A DNA stretch of 48,540 nt from Brevibacterium sp. S22 (lineage in GTDB: Bacteria > Actinomycetota > Actinomycetes > Actinomycetales > Brevibacteriaceae): assembly GCF_004745485.1 (NCBI RefSeq), contig NZ_RHFG01000030.1, positions 1 through 48,540 on the forward strand, in the 5' to 3' direction. Below the pieces are notes generated by a model. It saw nothing but the letters and a program-made list of their open reading frames with translations, searched no databases and was not told the origin of the DNA. Below are positions 16,378 through 24,049 of this stretch, piece after piece. Made by a program: the position numbers and the translations under genes. Within the stretch, counting starts at the first letter, position 1. Every line of letters starts with the position of its first letter.

Positions 16378-17293
16378 TGAGGTAGCCACTCCTGGTCAAT
16401 TGGGCGGCGACGAACGCCATCTGCTCCTCATCAGCTGGGAGCAGCGGCATACGCACGTCGCGGTTGTCGAGTATTCCTTGGGCCTGCAGAGCGGCCTTCG
16501 CCGAGATCACTCCCGGCATATGGTTCATGAGCGCATCCACCACGTCCGCGGTGTCGCGGGAAAGGGTGCGCGCGGAGTCCAGGTCGTTGTTCGCCACTGC
16601 GGCCACCATGGCGGCGAACCGGTCCGAGCAGACGTGCCCGGCCACCGACACGAGTCCGAGTGCCCCGAGGGACAGCAGCGGCAGATTGAGGGCATCTTCG
16701 CCGGAGTAGTACACGAGCGAGGAATTGTTCATCACGAACGAGGAGGCGAAGAGATCGCCCTTGGCGTCCTTGACCGCGAGGATGTTCGGGTGGTCGGACA
16801 GCCGCAGCAGGGTATCCGTGATGATCGGCGCACCAGCCCGACCGGGAATGTCATAGAGCATGACCGGCAGGTCGGTGGAGTCGGCTGCCGCGCGCATATG
16901 GGCTTCGATCGCCGGCTGGGTCGGCTTCGAGTAGTACGGGGTGACGAGCAGGATCCCGTCGGCTCCCGCATCGGCCGATCGGCGGGAGAGGTCAATGGTG
17001 TGCGCGGTGACGTTGTTGCCGGTGCCGGCGACGATCTTCGCCCGCTTGCCGATGACACCGCGGACGACGCGGAGGAGTTCGATCTTCTCGTCGTCGGTCG
17101 TCGTCGGAGATTCGCCGGTGGTGCCGGAGACGACGAGCATGTCGTTTCCGAGCTCGACGAGGTGGTTCGCCACCTTCTCCACGGACGCATAGTCGATGCT
17201 GCCGTCGCGCTTGAATGGGGTCACCATTGCAGTGCCGACGGAACCGAACGCGTCAATGGCAGTCGCTGCTGCCTGGTCACCGAGAATCGCCAT
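16370..17293 (-). CDS. dapA: 4-hydroxy-tetrahydrodipicolinate synthase
   Basis: A 307-residue TIM-barrel aldolase that condenses pyruvate with aspartate semialdehyde in the lysine/diaminopimelate pathway. Motifs are GTTGES (57-62), TPYYSKPTQ, Tyr147 in VMLYDIPGR, and the Schiff-base lysine at about 175 in ILAVKDAKGD. The ATG at 17293 gives the usual family length; a GA-rich AGGAGGTGGG lies further upstream, outside ideal spacing. It is coupled to rnj downstream. dapB is about 4.3 kb away on the same strand, separated by inserted genes. Confidence 0.96.
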   Translation of the reverse strand: MAILGDQAAATAIDAFGSVGTAMVTPFKRDGSIDYASVEKVANHLVELGNDMLVVSGTTGESPTTTDDEKIELLRVVRGVIGKRAKIVAGTGNNVTAHTIDLSRRSADAGADGILLVTPYYSKPTQPAIEAHMRAAADSTDLPVMLYDIPGRAGAPIITDTLLRLSDHPNILAVKDAKGDLFASSFVMNNSSLVYYSGEDALNLPLLSLGALGLVSVAGHVCSDRFAAMVAAVANNDLDSARTLSRDTADVVDALMNHMPGVISAKAALQAQGILDNRDVRMPLLPADEEQMAFVAAQLTRSGYLSE

Positions 17294-17500
17294 AGATCCA
17301 GGATACCGCCCACCTCCTCTCATCAGTGCAGTGGTCCACCCGCGTTGCGGGTGTCGTTCGCCTCGCCAGTGCCTCGCCGAGGCGGCCGTGCCGTCCGTGG
17401 GCACGCAGCAGAGCGCGGATGGTGAGAGACAGATCACGGACGGAGGGTGGGAATCGTCTACGCTTGGACCCTGCCCGCCACCGAAACAGAGGAGTTTTCG

Positions 17501-18844
17501 ATGACCCGCACCCGCATCCGCGATTTCCACGATGACGACCTCGACGGAATCATCCGCCTCTTCGAGACAGCCGCAGGCGACACTGCGGATCCGGCCCTCC
17601 CCGAGGCGATCCCCTCCCCCGCGCATCCCCTCTATCCGCTCTCCGAGGTGCTCGCGTCCTGCCAGCGCAATCAGGCTGTCGTCGCCGTCCGCAACGAGGA
17701 GATCGTCGGTGCTGCCGTCGGCCGTGCCGCCCATGGCCAGGGGGTCCTCGTGTTCTTCCATGTCCAAAAGGCCGTACGTGCCGATCCGGAGCAGGGCACC
17801 CGCGCCGAGGCGGGGCTGCTCGATGCGCTCGAACGCCGCCTCATGCCGCTGGGCCTGGGCAAGCTGTCGATGCTCGTTCCCGCCGGAACGTCGGCTTGCG
17901 ATGGTCTGGTGGCCAATGGATTCGAGGCCCGGTCCGGGTTGAAGTACGTCGAACGGCACCTGCCCGTCCAGCGTCGTGAACTCGACCGGCTCAAAGCGGT
18001 CGGAGGACGGATCCTGCCCCGCCATCTCTGGGATGGGGTCAGTGGGATGCAGGAGGAGAAGGACATGCTCGAGGACCGCCTCGTCGTGCCTCTGGCCGAA
18101 CCGGATCTCGCCGATCATTTCGGGGTGGTCCCGCCTCGGGCGGTGATGCTCTTCGGACCCCCGGGGACGGGGAAGACCACGTTCGCAAAGGCGGTGGCGT
18201 CGCGTCTGGATTGGCCGTTCGTCGAGGTGTTCCCCTCACGTCTGTCCGGGGAGCCCGGTGGTGTGGCCGCGGGTCTGCGGACGACATTCGAGCAGATCAA
18301 CGAGCTCGAGCATGCTGTGGTGTTCATCGACGAGGTCGAGGAGATCGCATCGAAGCGCGGAGGTGAGCCGCCGTCTCCGACGCAGGGGGTGACGAACGAG
18401 CTGCTCAAGCAGGTCGGTCAGTTCCGGGACCGGGAGGGTCGGCTGCTCATCTGTGCGACGAACTTCGTCCGCGCCCTCGATGCTGCGTTCCTCCGGCATG
18501 GGCGTTTCGACTATGTCATTCCCATCGGCCTGCCCGATGCCACCGCCAGGGAGGCGATCTGGTCGCGCTATATTCCTGAGCACACGATCACCGGTGTCGA
18601 CCTCGAAGTGCTCGTCGATGCCAGTGATGGGCTGACCCCGGCAGATATCGAATATGCGGCCAGGCGTGCTTCGCAGGAGGCGTTGGCATCGTCGCTGCGC
18701 CAGCGGCAGGTCGACATCGCTTCCCGCACCGAGGTGCTCTCGACCGACGATTACCTCGATGCGCTGCGGGCGACGAGGGCGACCGTGTCCGAAGAGACGG
18801 CCCGGGAGTTCGGCGAGGATGTGGACACCATCGCCCGGCTGTGA
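17501..18844 (+). CDS. GNAT-AAA+ ATPase fusion protein
   Basis: A 447-residue protein with two domains. Residues 1-165 resemble a GNAT acetyltransferase (RIRDFHDDDLDGIIRLF, VVAVRNEEIVGAAVGRA, ERRLMPLGLGKLSML). Residues from about 180 form a classical AAA+ domain: Walker A LFGPPGTGKTT, Walker B VVFIDEVEEI, sensor-1 region LLICATNFV, arginine finger RHGRFD, and a helical lid GLTPADIEYAARRA. The ATG at 17501 follows AGAGGAGTTTTCG. It is a monocistronic gene divergent from dapA. The AAA+ part is closest in style to FtsH/CDC48-type ATPases but lacks a protease domain. No function is known to me for this pairing; an acetylation-linked remodeller is one possibility. Confidence 0.8.
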   Translation: MTRTRIRDFHDDDLDGIIRLFETAAGDTADPALPEAIPSPAHPLYPLSEVLASCQRNQAVVAVRNEEIVGAAVGRAAHGQGVLVFFHVQKAVRADPEQGTRAEAGLLDALERRLMPLGLGKLSMLVPAGTSACDGLVANGFEARSGLKYVERHLPVQRRELDRLKAVGGRILPRHLWDGVSGMQEEKDMLEDRLVVPLAEPDLADHFGVVPPRAVMLFGPPGTGKTTFAKAVASRLDWPFVEVFPSRLSGEPGGVAAGLRTTFEQINELEHAVVFIDEVEEIASKRGGEPPSPTQGVTNELLKQVGQFRDREGRLLICATNFVRALDAAFLRHGRFDYVIPIGLPDATAREAIWSRYIPEHTITGVDLEVLVDASDGLTPADIEYAARRASQEALASSLRQRQVDIASRTEVLSTDDYLDALRATRATVSEETAREFGEDVDTIARL

Positions 18845-18887
18845 GGTCTCGCCCGGTCCGCAGGCGGCTTTGCGATCTGTGTGGGAA

Positions 18888-19571
18888 TCAGCCGACCATC
18901 GGGGCGCAGATGCAGACCCGATTCCCGTCGGGGTCTTCGAGCACCCAGTATGACGGTGCCGCGGCATCGCTGATGAGGCGTCCGCCGCCGGCAACCGCGG
19001 AGGCGATCCGACTCTGGGCTTCGTCGTGGCCGACCCAGACGTCGAGGTGCCAGCGCTGCGGAACCTCGGTCTCCGGCAGCGGAAACCGGCTGTCTGTCCG
19101 CGGCTCTTGCCACCACAGTCCCGTGTTGACCTGCCCGGTCGGGTCGACGAGGCCTCCGTTTGTGTGGATCTCGTCGGATTCCGCGTCGAGGAGGGCCGCA
19201 TAGAAACCGGCGACTCGAGAGCTCGAAGTTGTATCGAGAGCGAATTCGACCTGCTGCAAGCTCGCAGGTTCGGCCCGCAGGCCCGCCTCGGCGGCAATAT
19301 CGGTGATGGTGCGCGCGAGGTCGAGGTCGTCGGCTGTGACCCCTCGTTCGTCTTCACTGCTCAAAGTGACCAGGACGTTGGAGGCGGTCAGGGTGATCTC
19401 GGGTGTGAGGCCGGCCCATTGCGCTGCCTCTCCGACAGCTCCTGCGAATTCCAACGCCTCGGCGAAGGTCGCGGTGAGAAAGCGCGCGCGAATCGGCCCG
19501 GCCAGCTGTCGCCAGTCGCCAAGGCCCGCCTCGTTGATCTGTGCGCTGGTCAGTACAACCGATGAACTCAT
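18888..19571 (-). CDS. PCD-like/VOC fusion protein
   Basis: A 227-residue protein. Residues about 1-105 resemble pterin-4a-carbinolamine dehydratase (FLTATFAEALEFAGAVGEAA and the GVTADDLDLARTITDIAAEA tail), but the catalytic HHP and second His positions read LTP and SED, so that activity is probably lost. Residues about 110-227 are a VOC/glyoxalase-like domain ending WVLEDPDGNRVCICAP. The ATG at 19571 has GGGGGAGAACGC upstream. Comparable fusions occur in actinobacteria without a defined role. It converges with the AAA+ gene, 43 bases apart. Confidence 0.72.
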   Translation of the reverse strand: MSSSVVLTSAQINEAGLGDWRQLAGPIRARFLTATFAEALEFAGAVGEAAQWAGLTPEITLTASNVLVTLSSEDERGVTADDLDLARTITDIAAEAGLRAEPASLQQVEFALDTTSSSRVAGFYAALLDAESDEIHTNGGLVDPTGQVNTGLWWQEPRTDSRFPLPETEVPQRWHLDVWVGHDEAQSRIASAVAGGGRLISDAAAPSYWVLEDPDGNRVCICAPMVG

Positions 19572-19640
19572 GTTGCGTTCTCCCCCATTGCGCAAGTTTC
19601 GGTTCACTCTAATTCGACGCGACCAGGCCGACAATAGGGA

Positions 19641-19799
19641 GCTCAGGAACGCATCGCTTCGACGTCAACACTGCCGTTCGGTTCAGAGTCTGTGTTCAAG
19701 AAGAATCTGTCGGAAGCAGGATTCAGCCAGATTGAGGTTGATGACCTGCCCTACGCTCCCGGACGCGGCTGGGTCTTCATCGCCGCCGTCGGATCCTGA
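19641..19799 (+). pseudogene. C-terminal fragment, possibly of a methyltransferase
   Basis: An open frame preceded by a stop at 19635 reads ERIASTSTLPFGSESVFKKN, then AGFSQIEVDDLPYAPGRGW before its stop at 19797-19799. AGF-x-x-I-x-V-x-x-L-P-Y followed by a hydrophobic strand is the usual end of class I SAM-dependent methyltransferases. No start codon or upstream domain is present, so it looks like a gene remnant in an otherwise non-coding 290-bp gap. Confidence 0.4.
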
Positions 19800-19861
19800 G
19801 GAAGCCGAAAGCTGCGTTCGGGCTGCCGGCACACGCGCCGAAGTCATGTGAGAATCGTTCC

Positions 19862-21154
19862 ATGAGCTCTCACCCGGCGGACCCCCACCGAGCGCACGAC
19901 GCAGACTCCACAGCCTCCTCGGCGAGGGCGGTTCGTCGACTCAGCCCCGAGGGCCGGCTCATCGGGCTCGACGTCGCCCGCGGGATCGCACTGCTGGCGA
20001 TGATGGTCACGCACATCTTCGCACTCGCCGATGACACGGGAATGCCGACGTGGGCGGCGATCTTCGCCGGTCGCGCCTCGGCGCTGTTCGCGGTCCTCGC
20101 CGGCTGCTCGCTGGTGCTGTCCACGCGCTCCCGCCTCGACGGGGCCCCTGACGGCCGGGGACGGCTGCGCGATGCCGCACCGAGCGTGCTCATCCGGGCG
20201 GCGGCCATTGTGCTCATCGGTTTGTGCCTGGGATCGATCTCGGGCCTGTTGGCGGTCATTCTCGTCAACTACGGGATCATGTTCGCCCTCGCCCTGTTCT
20301 TCCTGCGACTGCGCGTCGGGGCACTGTTCGCGATCGCAGGGGTCTGGATGCTCCTCTCCCCCGTGGTGTCGATGTGGGTGCGATCGGAGTTCGGTCTCGA
20401 ACCGAACTATCTGCCGATGAGCTTCTTCGACTTCGCGACGCCGGGCACGATGCTCACCGATCTCTTCTTCACCGGCTACTACCCGGTGCTGCAGTGGATG
20501 TCCTATATTCTGCTCGGCATGGCCGTGGCGAAGCTCGACATCGGCCGGCACCTGCTCGGCCTGTTCGCCTGCGGACTCTCGCTCTTCATCGCCGGTCGCG
20601 GGGTCTCCTGGCTGATGCTCAACGTCTTCGGCGGGGATGCCGCGCTCGTCGAAGTGTCGCAGATGTGGGGCACGGATCTCACCGCGGCCCTGTTCACCGG
20701 CAGCTATGGGGTGACTCCTGCGACCTCGTGGTGGTGGTTGGCGATCGCCGGCCCGCATTCGGGCACGCCGTTCGACCTGCTCTCCACGGGCGGAACCGCG
20801 GTGATGACGATCGTCGCCTGCCAGGCCGCCGCGGAGCTTCTGGGCCGTCGGTCATGGGTGCTCGCTCCCCTGTCGGCACCGGGCTCGATGCCGCTGAGCG
20901 TGTACTCCGCGCACGTCGTTCTGCTCGAGATCACCCGGCTAGCCCTCGTCGCCGAGCCGTGGAACGGTCCCGGCACGGTGGCCGAGCAGACCACGGAATT
21001 CGCCGTCCACGCGCTGACGTTCATCGCGATTCCGCTGCTGTGGAAGATGTTCGTCAACCCGCGCGGACCCTTCGAAGGTGGGATCGAGGCCATCATCCGT
21101 GCGGCGTCGCCGGGATCTAGGCGCCCTGCTTCTCCCCTTCACGGAAGAGGCTGA
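19862..21154 (+). CDS. multi-pass membrane protein, DUF418/heparan-acetyltransferase-like
   Basis: A 430-residue integral membrane protein with about ten hydrophobic segments. The opening RLIGLDVARGIALLAMMVTH, followed by a segment with SALFAVLAGCSL, is the signature of the DUF1624/HGSNAT and DUF418 acyltransferase-like families; the C-terminal PLSAPGSMPLSVYSAHVVLL resembles the DUF418 end. These are believed to transfer acyl groups across the membrane, but the substrate is unknown. The ATG at 19862 is the first in-frame start; its ribosome-binding site is weak. The end overlaps the 21117-21575 gene on the other strand by 38 bp. Confidence 0.72.
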   Translation: MSSHPADPHRAHDADSTASSARAVRRLSPEGRLIGLDVARGIALLAMMVTHIFALADDTGMPTWAAIFAGRASALFAVLAGCSLVLSTRSRLDGAPDGRGRLRDAAPSVLIRAAAIVLIGLCLGSISGLLAVILVNYGIMFALALFFLRLRVGALFAIAGVWMLLSPVVSMWVRSEFGLEPNYLPMSFFDFATPGTMLTDLFFTGYYPVLQWMSYILLGMAVAKLDIGRHLLGLFACGLSLFIAGRGVSWLMLNVFGGDAALVEVSQMWGTDLTAALFTGSYGVTPATSWWWLAIAGPHSGTPFDLLSTGGTAVMTIVACQAAAELLGRRSWVLAPLSAPGSMPLSVYSAHVVLLEITRLALVAEPWNGPGTVAEQTTEFAVHALTFIAIPLLWKMFVNPRGPFEGGIEAIIRAASPGSRRPASPLHGRG

Positions 21155-21575
21155 TCGACTTGCGCATCGTGGCGCGGGCACGTTTGCGGTCTCCGCTGGC
21201 GTCGTAGGCGCAGGAGAGGCGGAACCAGGAGCGCCAATCCTCGGGCGCGGCCTCGGCCTCGGCCTGGTACTTTACGAATTCCTCGTCGGCGGCTTCGCGG
21301 ATGATCTTTCCACCCGGAGTGCGGGGCAGATCATCGACGGGCAGTCCACCCTCATCGCCGAGGATGCGTGCGAGCTTCTCGGTGCGGGCACCGAAGATGA
21401 GTTCGACGACGAGCGTCCAGGCGCCGATGAGCGGCAGAACGAACAGGGCGATGCCCATGATGCGCGGGATGGCGTCGGGTTCGCGGACGAGGATCCAGGC
21501 CCGCTGCCCCATGAGGACGAAGTAGAAGACGAGGACGACGGAGACGATGATCGCCCCGATCTTGGCCTTCGACAT
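21117..21575 (-). CDS. small two-helix membrane protein with TPR-like tail
   Basis: A 152-residue protein with two N-terminal membrane helices (IGAIIVSVVLVFYFVLMG and IALFVLPLIGAWTLVVELIF). A cytoplasmic helical tail contains DWRSWFRLSCAYDASGDRKR, which resembles one tetratricopeptide repeat. The start overlaps the dapB stop (TGATG), so it is co-translated with dapB. Uncharacterised proteins of this type follow dapB in actinobacteria; function is unknown. Confidence 0.75.
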   Translation of the reverse strand: MSKAKIGAIIVSVVLVFYFVLMGQRAWILVREPDAIPRIMGIALFVLPLIGAWTLVVELIFGARTEKLARILGDEGGLPVDDLPRTPGGKIIREAADEEFVKYQAEAEAAPEDWRSWFRLSCAYDASGDRKRARATMRKSISLFREGEKQGA

Positions 21576-22321
21576 CAGAGGTCGAGCATATTCTCGAGGC
21601 CGTGGATGAGCCCCGTGTATCCGGCGATCGAGCGCACGGCGGTGACGATTCCCGGCATGAACGCCGAGGTGGAGTGTGAGTCCGTGCGGATGGTCAGGGC
21701 TTCGCCGTCGGAGCCGAAGTGGATCTCCTCGTGGGCGTTCATGCCCTGCTGGCGGATCGCGTGGACGTGGATGCCGTCGATGACCGCTCCCCTGGCGCCG
21801 AGCGGATCGGATTCCGTGGAGTCGGGAACGGCTGGAAGTCCGGCAGCGTTGCGGGCGGCGGCGATGCGCTGGGCTGTGTGGTTCGCGGTACCCGAGGGAG
21901 CGTCGAGCTTGCGGGTGTGGTGAGTCTCGACGACCTCGGCGGAGTCGAAGTACGGGGCGGCGAGCTCGGCGAAGCGCATGGCCAGGACCGCACCGATCGA
22001 GAAGTTCGGGGCGATGAGCACCGCGGTCTTCGGGTGGTCCTTCAAAGTGGCTTCGAGCCGGGCCAGTCGGTCGTTGTCCCAGCCGGTGGTGCCCACGACG
22101 GTGTCGATGTCGTGTTCGACCAGGAAGGTGACGTTGTCCTCGGTGGATTTCGGTACGGTGAGTTCGACGGCGACGTCGACATTCTTCTCGAGCAGGGTCT
22201 CCAGCGAGTCGTTGCTGCCGAGCGCTGCGACGAGTTCGAGTCCTTCGGCGTCGTTGATCGCATCGACGGCGTGGGATCCCATCCGACCCTTGGCTCCGAT
22301 GACGGCTACGCGAATGCTCAT
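21575..22321 (-). CDS. dapB: 4-hydroxy-tetrahydrodipicolinate reductase
   Basis: A 248-residue NAD(P)H-dependent reductase for the second committed step to diaminopimelate and lysine. The N-terminal Rossmann motif VAVIGAKGRMGS (5-16), VGTTGW, the conserved HHTRKLDAPSGTA (catalytic His/Lys) and APNFSIGAVL are all present. Length is normal for the family. The actinobacterial context would place dapB after the pnp-peptidase block; here about 10 kb of other genes intervenes. Confidence 0.96.
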   Translation of the reverse strand: MSIRVAVIGAKGRMGSHAVDAINDAEGLELVAALGSNDSLETLLEKNVDVAVELTVPKSTEDNVTFLVEHDIDTVVGTTGWDNDRLARLEATLKDHPKTAVLIAPNFSIGAVLAMRFAELAAPYFDSAEVVETHHTRKLDAPSGTANHTAQRIAAARNAAGLPAVPDSTESDPLGARGAVIDGIHVHAIRQQGMNAHEEIHFGSDGEALTIRTDSHSTSAFMPGIVTAVRSIAGYTGLIHGLENMLDL

Positions 22322-22440
22322 ATGCTGTGACTCCTTGTGTGATGGCCCCTGCGAGGTGTGACGATCCCTGCGATCTCCGCCAGCCAGTCTAGCGACCCCC
22401 GGCGAGCCTCTTCACATCCAGTGACTCAAAGAACACCCAA

Positions 22441-22498
22441 ATTGCTACCTGACGGCGGCTCAGCAACCTTGCGCCAGGTTGCAGAGCCGCCGTCAGGT
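22441..22498. repeat. REP-like palindrome family 1, copy A
   Basis: A flank ATTGCT precedes a 23-bp arm starting ACCTGACGGCGGCTC (22447-22469) and its partner at 22476-22498, with one mismatch and a 6-base loop. It lies between the GNAT stop (22545) and the dapB start, and could also terminate the GNAT transcript. Copies B and C are at 23164-23215 and 48390-48421. Confidence 0.85.
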
Positions 22499-22544
22499 GC
22501 TTCTGGCGGTGCCGCGGCGCGGAAGTTCTGTTCTCCGGCGGCAG

Positions 22545-23105
22545 TCACCGCCGTGCGATGATCGGCAGCCGCGGTCCTTCGGTTCGAGGATCGTCGGTGA
22601 GCCTCGCGCAGACTTCGGTGTCATACCGGATGCCGTCGTAGAGCAGCTTCTGGCGTTCGTGGCCTTCGACGAGGAAACCGGCATTGCGTGCGACAGCTCC
22701 TGATGCCGGATTGTTCACTCGGTAGCCGAGTTCCAGGCGATAGATGCCGAGTTCGTCGTGCAGGTGATCGACGAAGCTGCGCAGTCCCGCCGAGGTGAGC
22801 CCCTGACCCCGCCCTTCGGCAGCAGTCCAGTAGGAGATCCACGCAGTCGAGTGGCGGCTTTCGATCCCAGAGGCCATGACGTTACCGAGAATGCGGTGGT
22901 CGGATCCATCGGCATGATCAACGATGGCGAAGGCACAGATCTTGCCTTCCGCCTCGGCGCCGGTGATGGTCTCGATCCATGCGCGAGCACCGTCGATCGT
23001 GCGGTCGTCGGGAATGTTGCTCAGTAGGGCGGCATCGGCCTGCTGATACACCTCGCGCAGTGTCTCGGCGTCATCGGACTTCCATGGTCTGAGAAGTGCC
23101 CTCAT
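22545..23105 (-). CDS. GNAT acetyltransferase, RimJ/RimL-like
   Basis: A 186-residue single-domain N-acetyltransferase. ALLRPWKSDDAETLREVYQQ opens the fold; the acetyl-CoA loop is WTAAEGRGQGLTSAGLRSF (R-G-x-G-x-x pattern), followed by LELGYRVNNPASGAVARNAGF, typical of the RimJ/RimL group that acetylates protein N-termini or small amines. It is flanked on both sides by REP-like palindromes. The substrate is not predictable. Confidence 0.85.
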   Translation of the reverse strand: MRALLRPWKSDDAETLREVYQQADAALLSNIPDDRTIDGARAWIETITGAEAEGKICAFAIVDHADGSDHRILGNVMASGIESRHSTAWISYWTAAEGRGQGLTSAGLRSFVDHLHDELGIYRLELGYRVNNPASGAVARNAGFLVEGHERQKLLYDGIRYDTEVCARLTDDPRTEGPRLPIIARR

Positions 23106-23163
23106 TCGTCCACCCTAACCGCTGCCGCCAGCCCTACTGCGCCCGTTTTGCACTCCCCCAACA

Positions 23164-23215
23164 ACCTGACGGCGGCTCTGCAACCTCGCGCGAGGTTGCA
23201 GAGCCGCCGTCAGGT
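23164..23215. repeat. REP-like palindrome family 1, copy B
   Basis: Perfect 25-bp arms (23164-23188 and 23191-23215) around a 2-base centre, followed by AGCAAT, the complement of copy A's flank. It lies 15 bases beyond the sodA stop and is the strongest hairpin of its type here, so it likely also ends sodA transcription. Confidence 0.9.
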
Positions 23216-23230
23216 AGCAATGAAGGGGGG

Positions 23231-23857
23231 TCAGCCGAGGAGGAGGCCCTTCGTCTGAGCGACTGCGCGGTCGAAGCGTGCGCCGGCGTCGGCCCAGTTC
23301 ACGATGTTCCACCAAGCCTTGACGTAGTCAGGCTTGACGTTCTGGTAGTCGAGGTAGAAGGCGTGCTCCCACATGTCGAGCTGCAGCACCGGGGTGCCGC
23401 CGAGCTGGATGTCGGACTGCTGATCCTTGAGCTGCTCGATGAAGAGGTTTCCGCCGAGCTGGTCGTAGACGAGGACGGCCCAGCCGGAGCCCTGGATCGT
23501 GGTGGCCGCGGTGGTGAAGTGCTCGCGGAACTTGTCGAAGGAACCGAACTGGTCATCGATGGCTGCGGCGAGTTCACCGACCGGCTTGTCTCCACCGTCC
23601 GGGGACATGTTGTTCCAGAAGATCGAGTGGTTGACGTGACCGCCCAGGTTGAACGCGAGGTCGCGGGTCAGCTTCGGCACGTTGGCGAGGTTGCCTGATT
23701 CGCGTGCTTCGGCCAGCTGCTGGGCGGCGGTGTTGGCGCCCTTGACGTAGGTGGCGTGGTGCTTGTCGTGGTGCAGCTCCATGATGCGAGCCGAGATATG
23801 CGGCTCAAGAGCGGAGTAGTCGTAGGGCAGTTCCGGAAGTGTGTACTGCTCAGCCAT
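23231..23857 (-). CDS. sodA: superoxide dismutase, Mn/Fe type
   Basis: A 208-residue cytoplasmic enzyme converting superoxide to oxygen and peroxide. Metal ligands are visible: His29 in [13 protein letters not shown], the His in [10 protein letters not shown], and Asp and His in [24 protein letters not shown] follows the Mn/cambialistic pattern, but metal preference cannot be set by eye. The ATG at 23857 follows AGGAGGAATCTC. It is monocistronic; REP-like copy B sits directly after the stop. Confidence 0.96.
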   Translation of the reverse strand: MAEQYTLPELPYDYSALEPHISARIMELHHDKHHATYVKGANTAAQQLAEARESGNLANVPKLTRDLAFNLGGHVNHSIFWNNMSPDGGDKPVGELAAAIDDQFGSFDKFREHFTTAATTIQGSGWAVLVYDQLGGNLFIEQLKDQQSDIQLGGTPVLQLDMWEHAFYLDYQNVKPDYVKAWWNIVNWADAGARFDRAVAQTKGLLLG

Positions 23858-23977
23858 GAGATTCCTCCTGATGAGATTTGATGTCCACCAAACGGTGGCT
23901 TCATTTCGACCCTATCCCAGGGTCTCATCTCGGACAACAAGGGGTCCGCCGGGTCTATTCCATATGACGCCAGGTGA

Positions 23978-24049
23978 CCTCACCCGAGATTGCGGGAACC
24001 GGGTGGACTCAGCGGCACGAACACGGGTGCCCTCATCCGAGATTGCGAG
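23978..24049. repeat. short direct repeat at the acyl-CoA dehydrogenase 3' end
   Basis: CCTCACCCGAGATTGCGGG (23978-23996) and CCTCATCCGAGATTGCGAG (24031-24049) match at 17 of 19 positions, 53 bases apart. The second contains the last codons (RNLG and stop) of the dehydrogenase; the first looks like a duplicate of that end lying in the intergenic region. Confidence 0.6.

Noticed and set aside
22441..23215. Family 1 palindromes as a CRISPR
   Set aside because: Only two copies in this interval, palindromic, with a gene between them.
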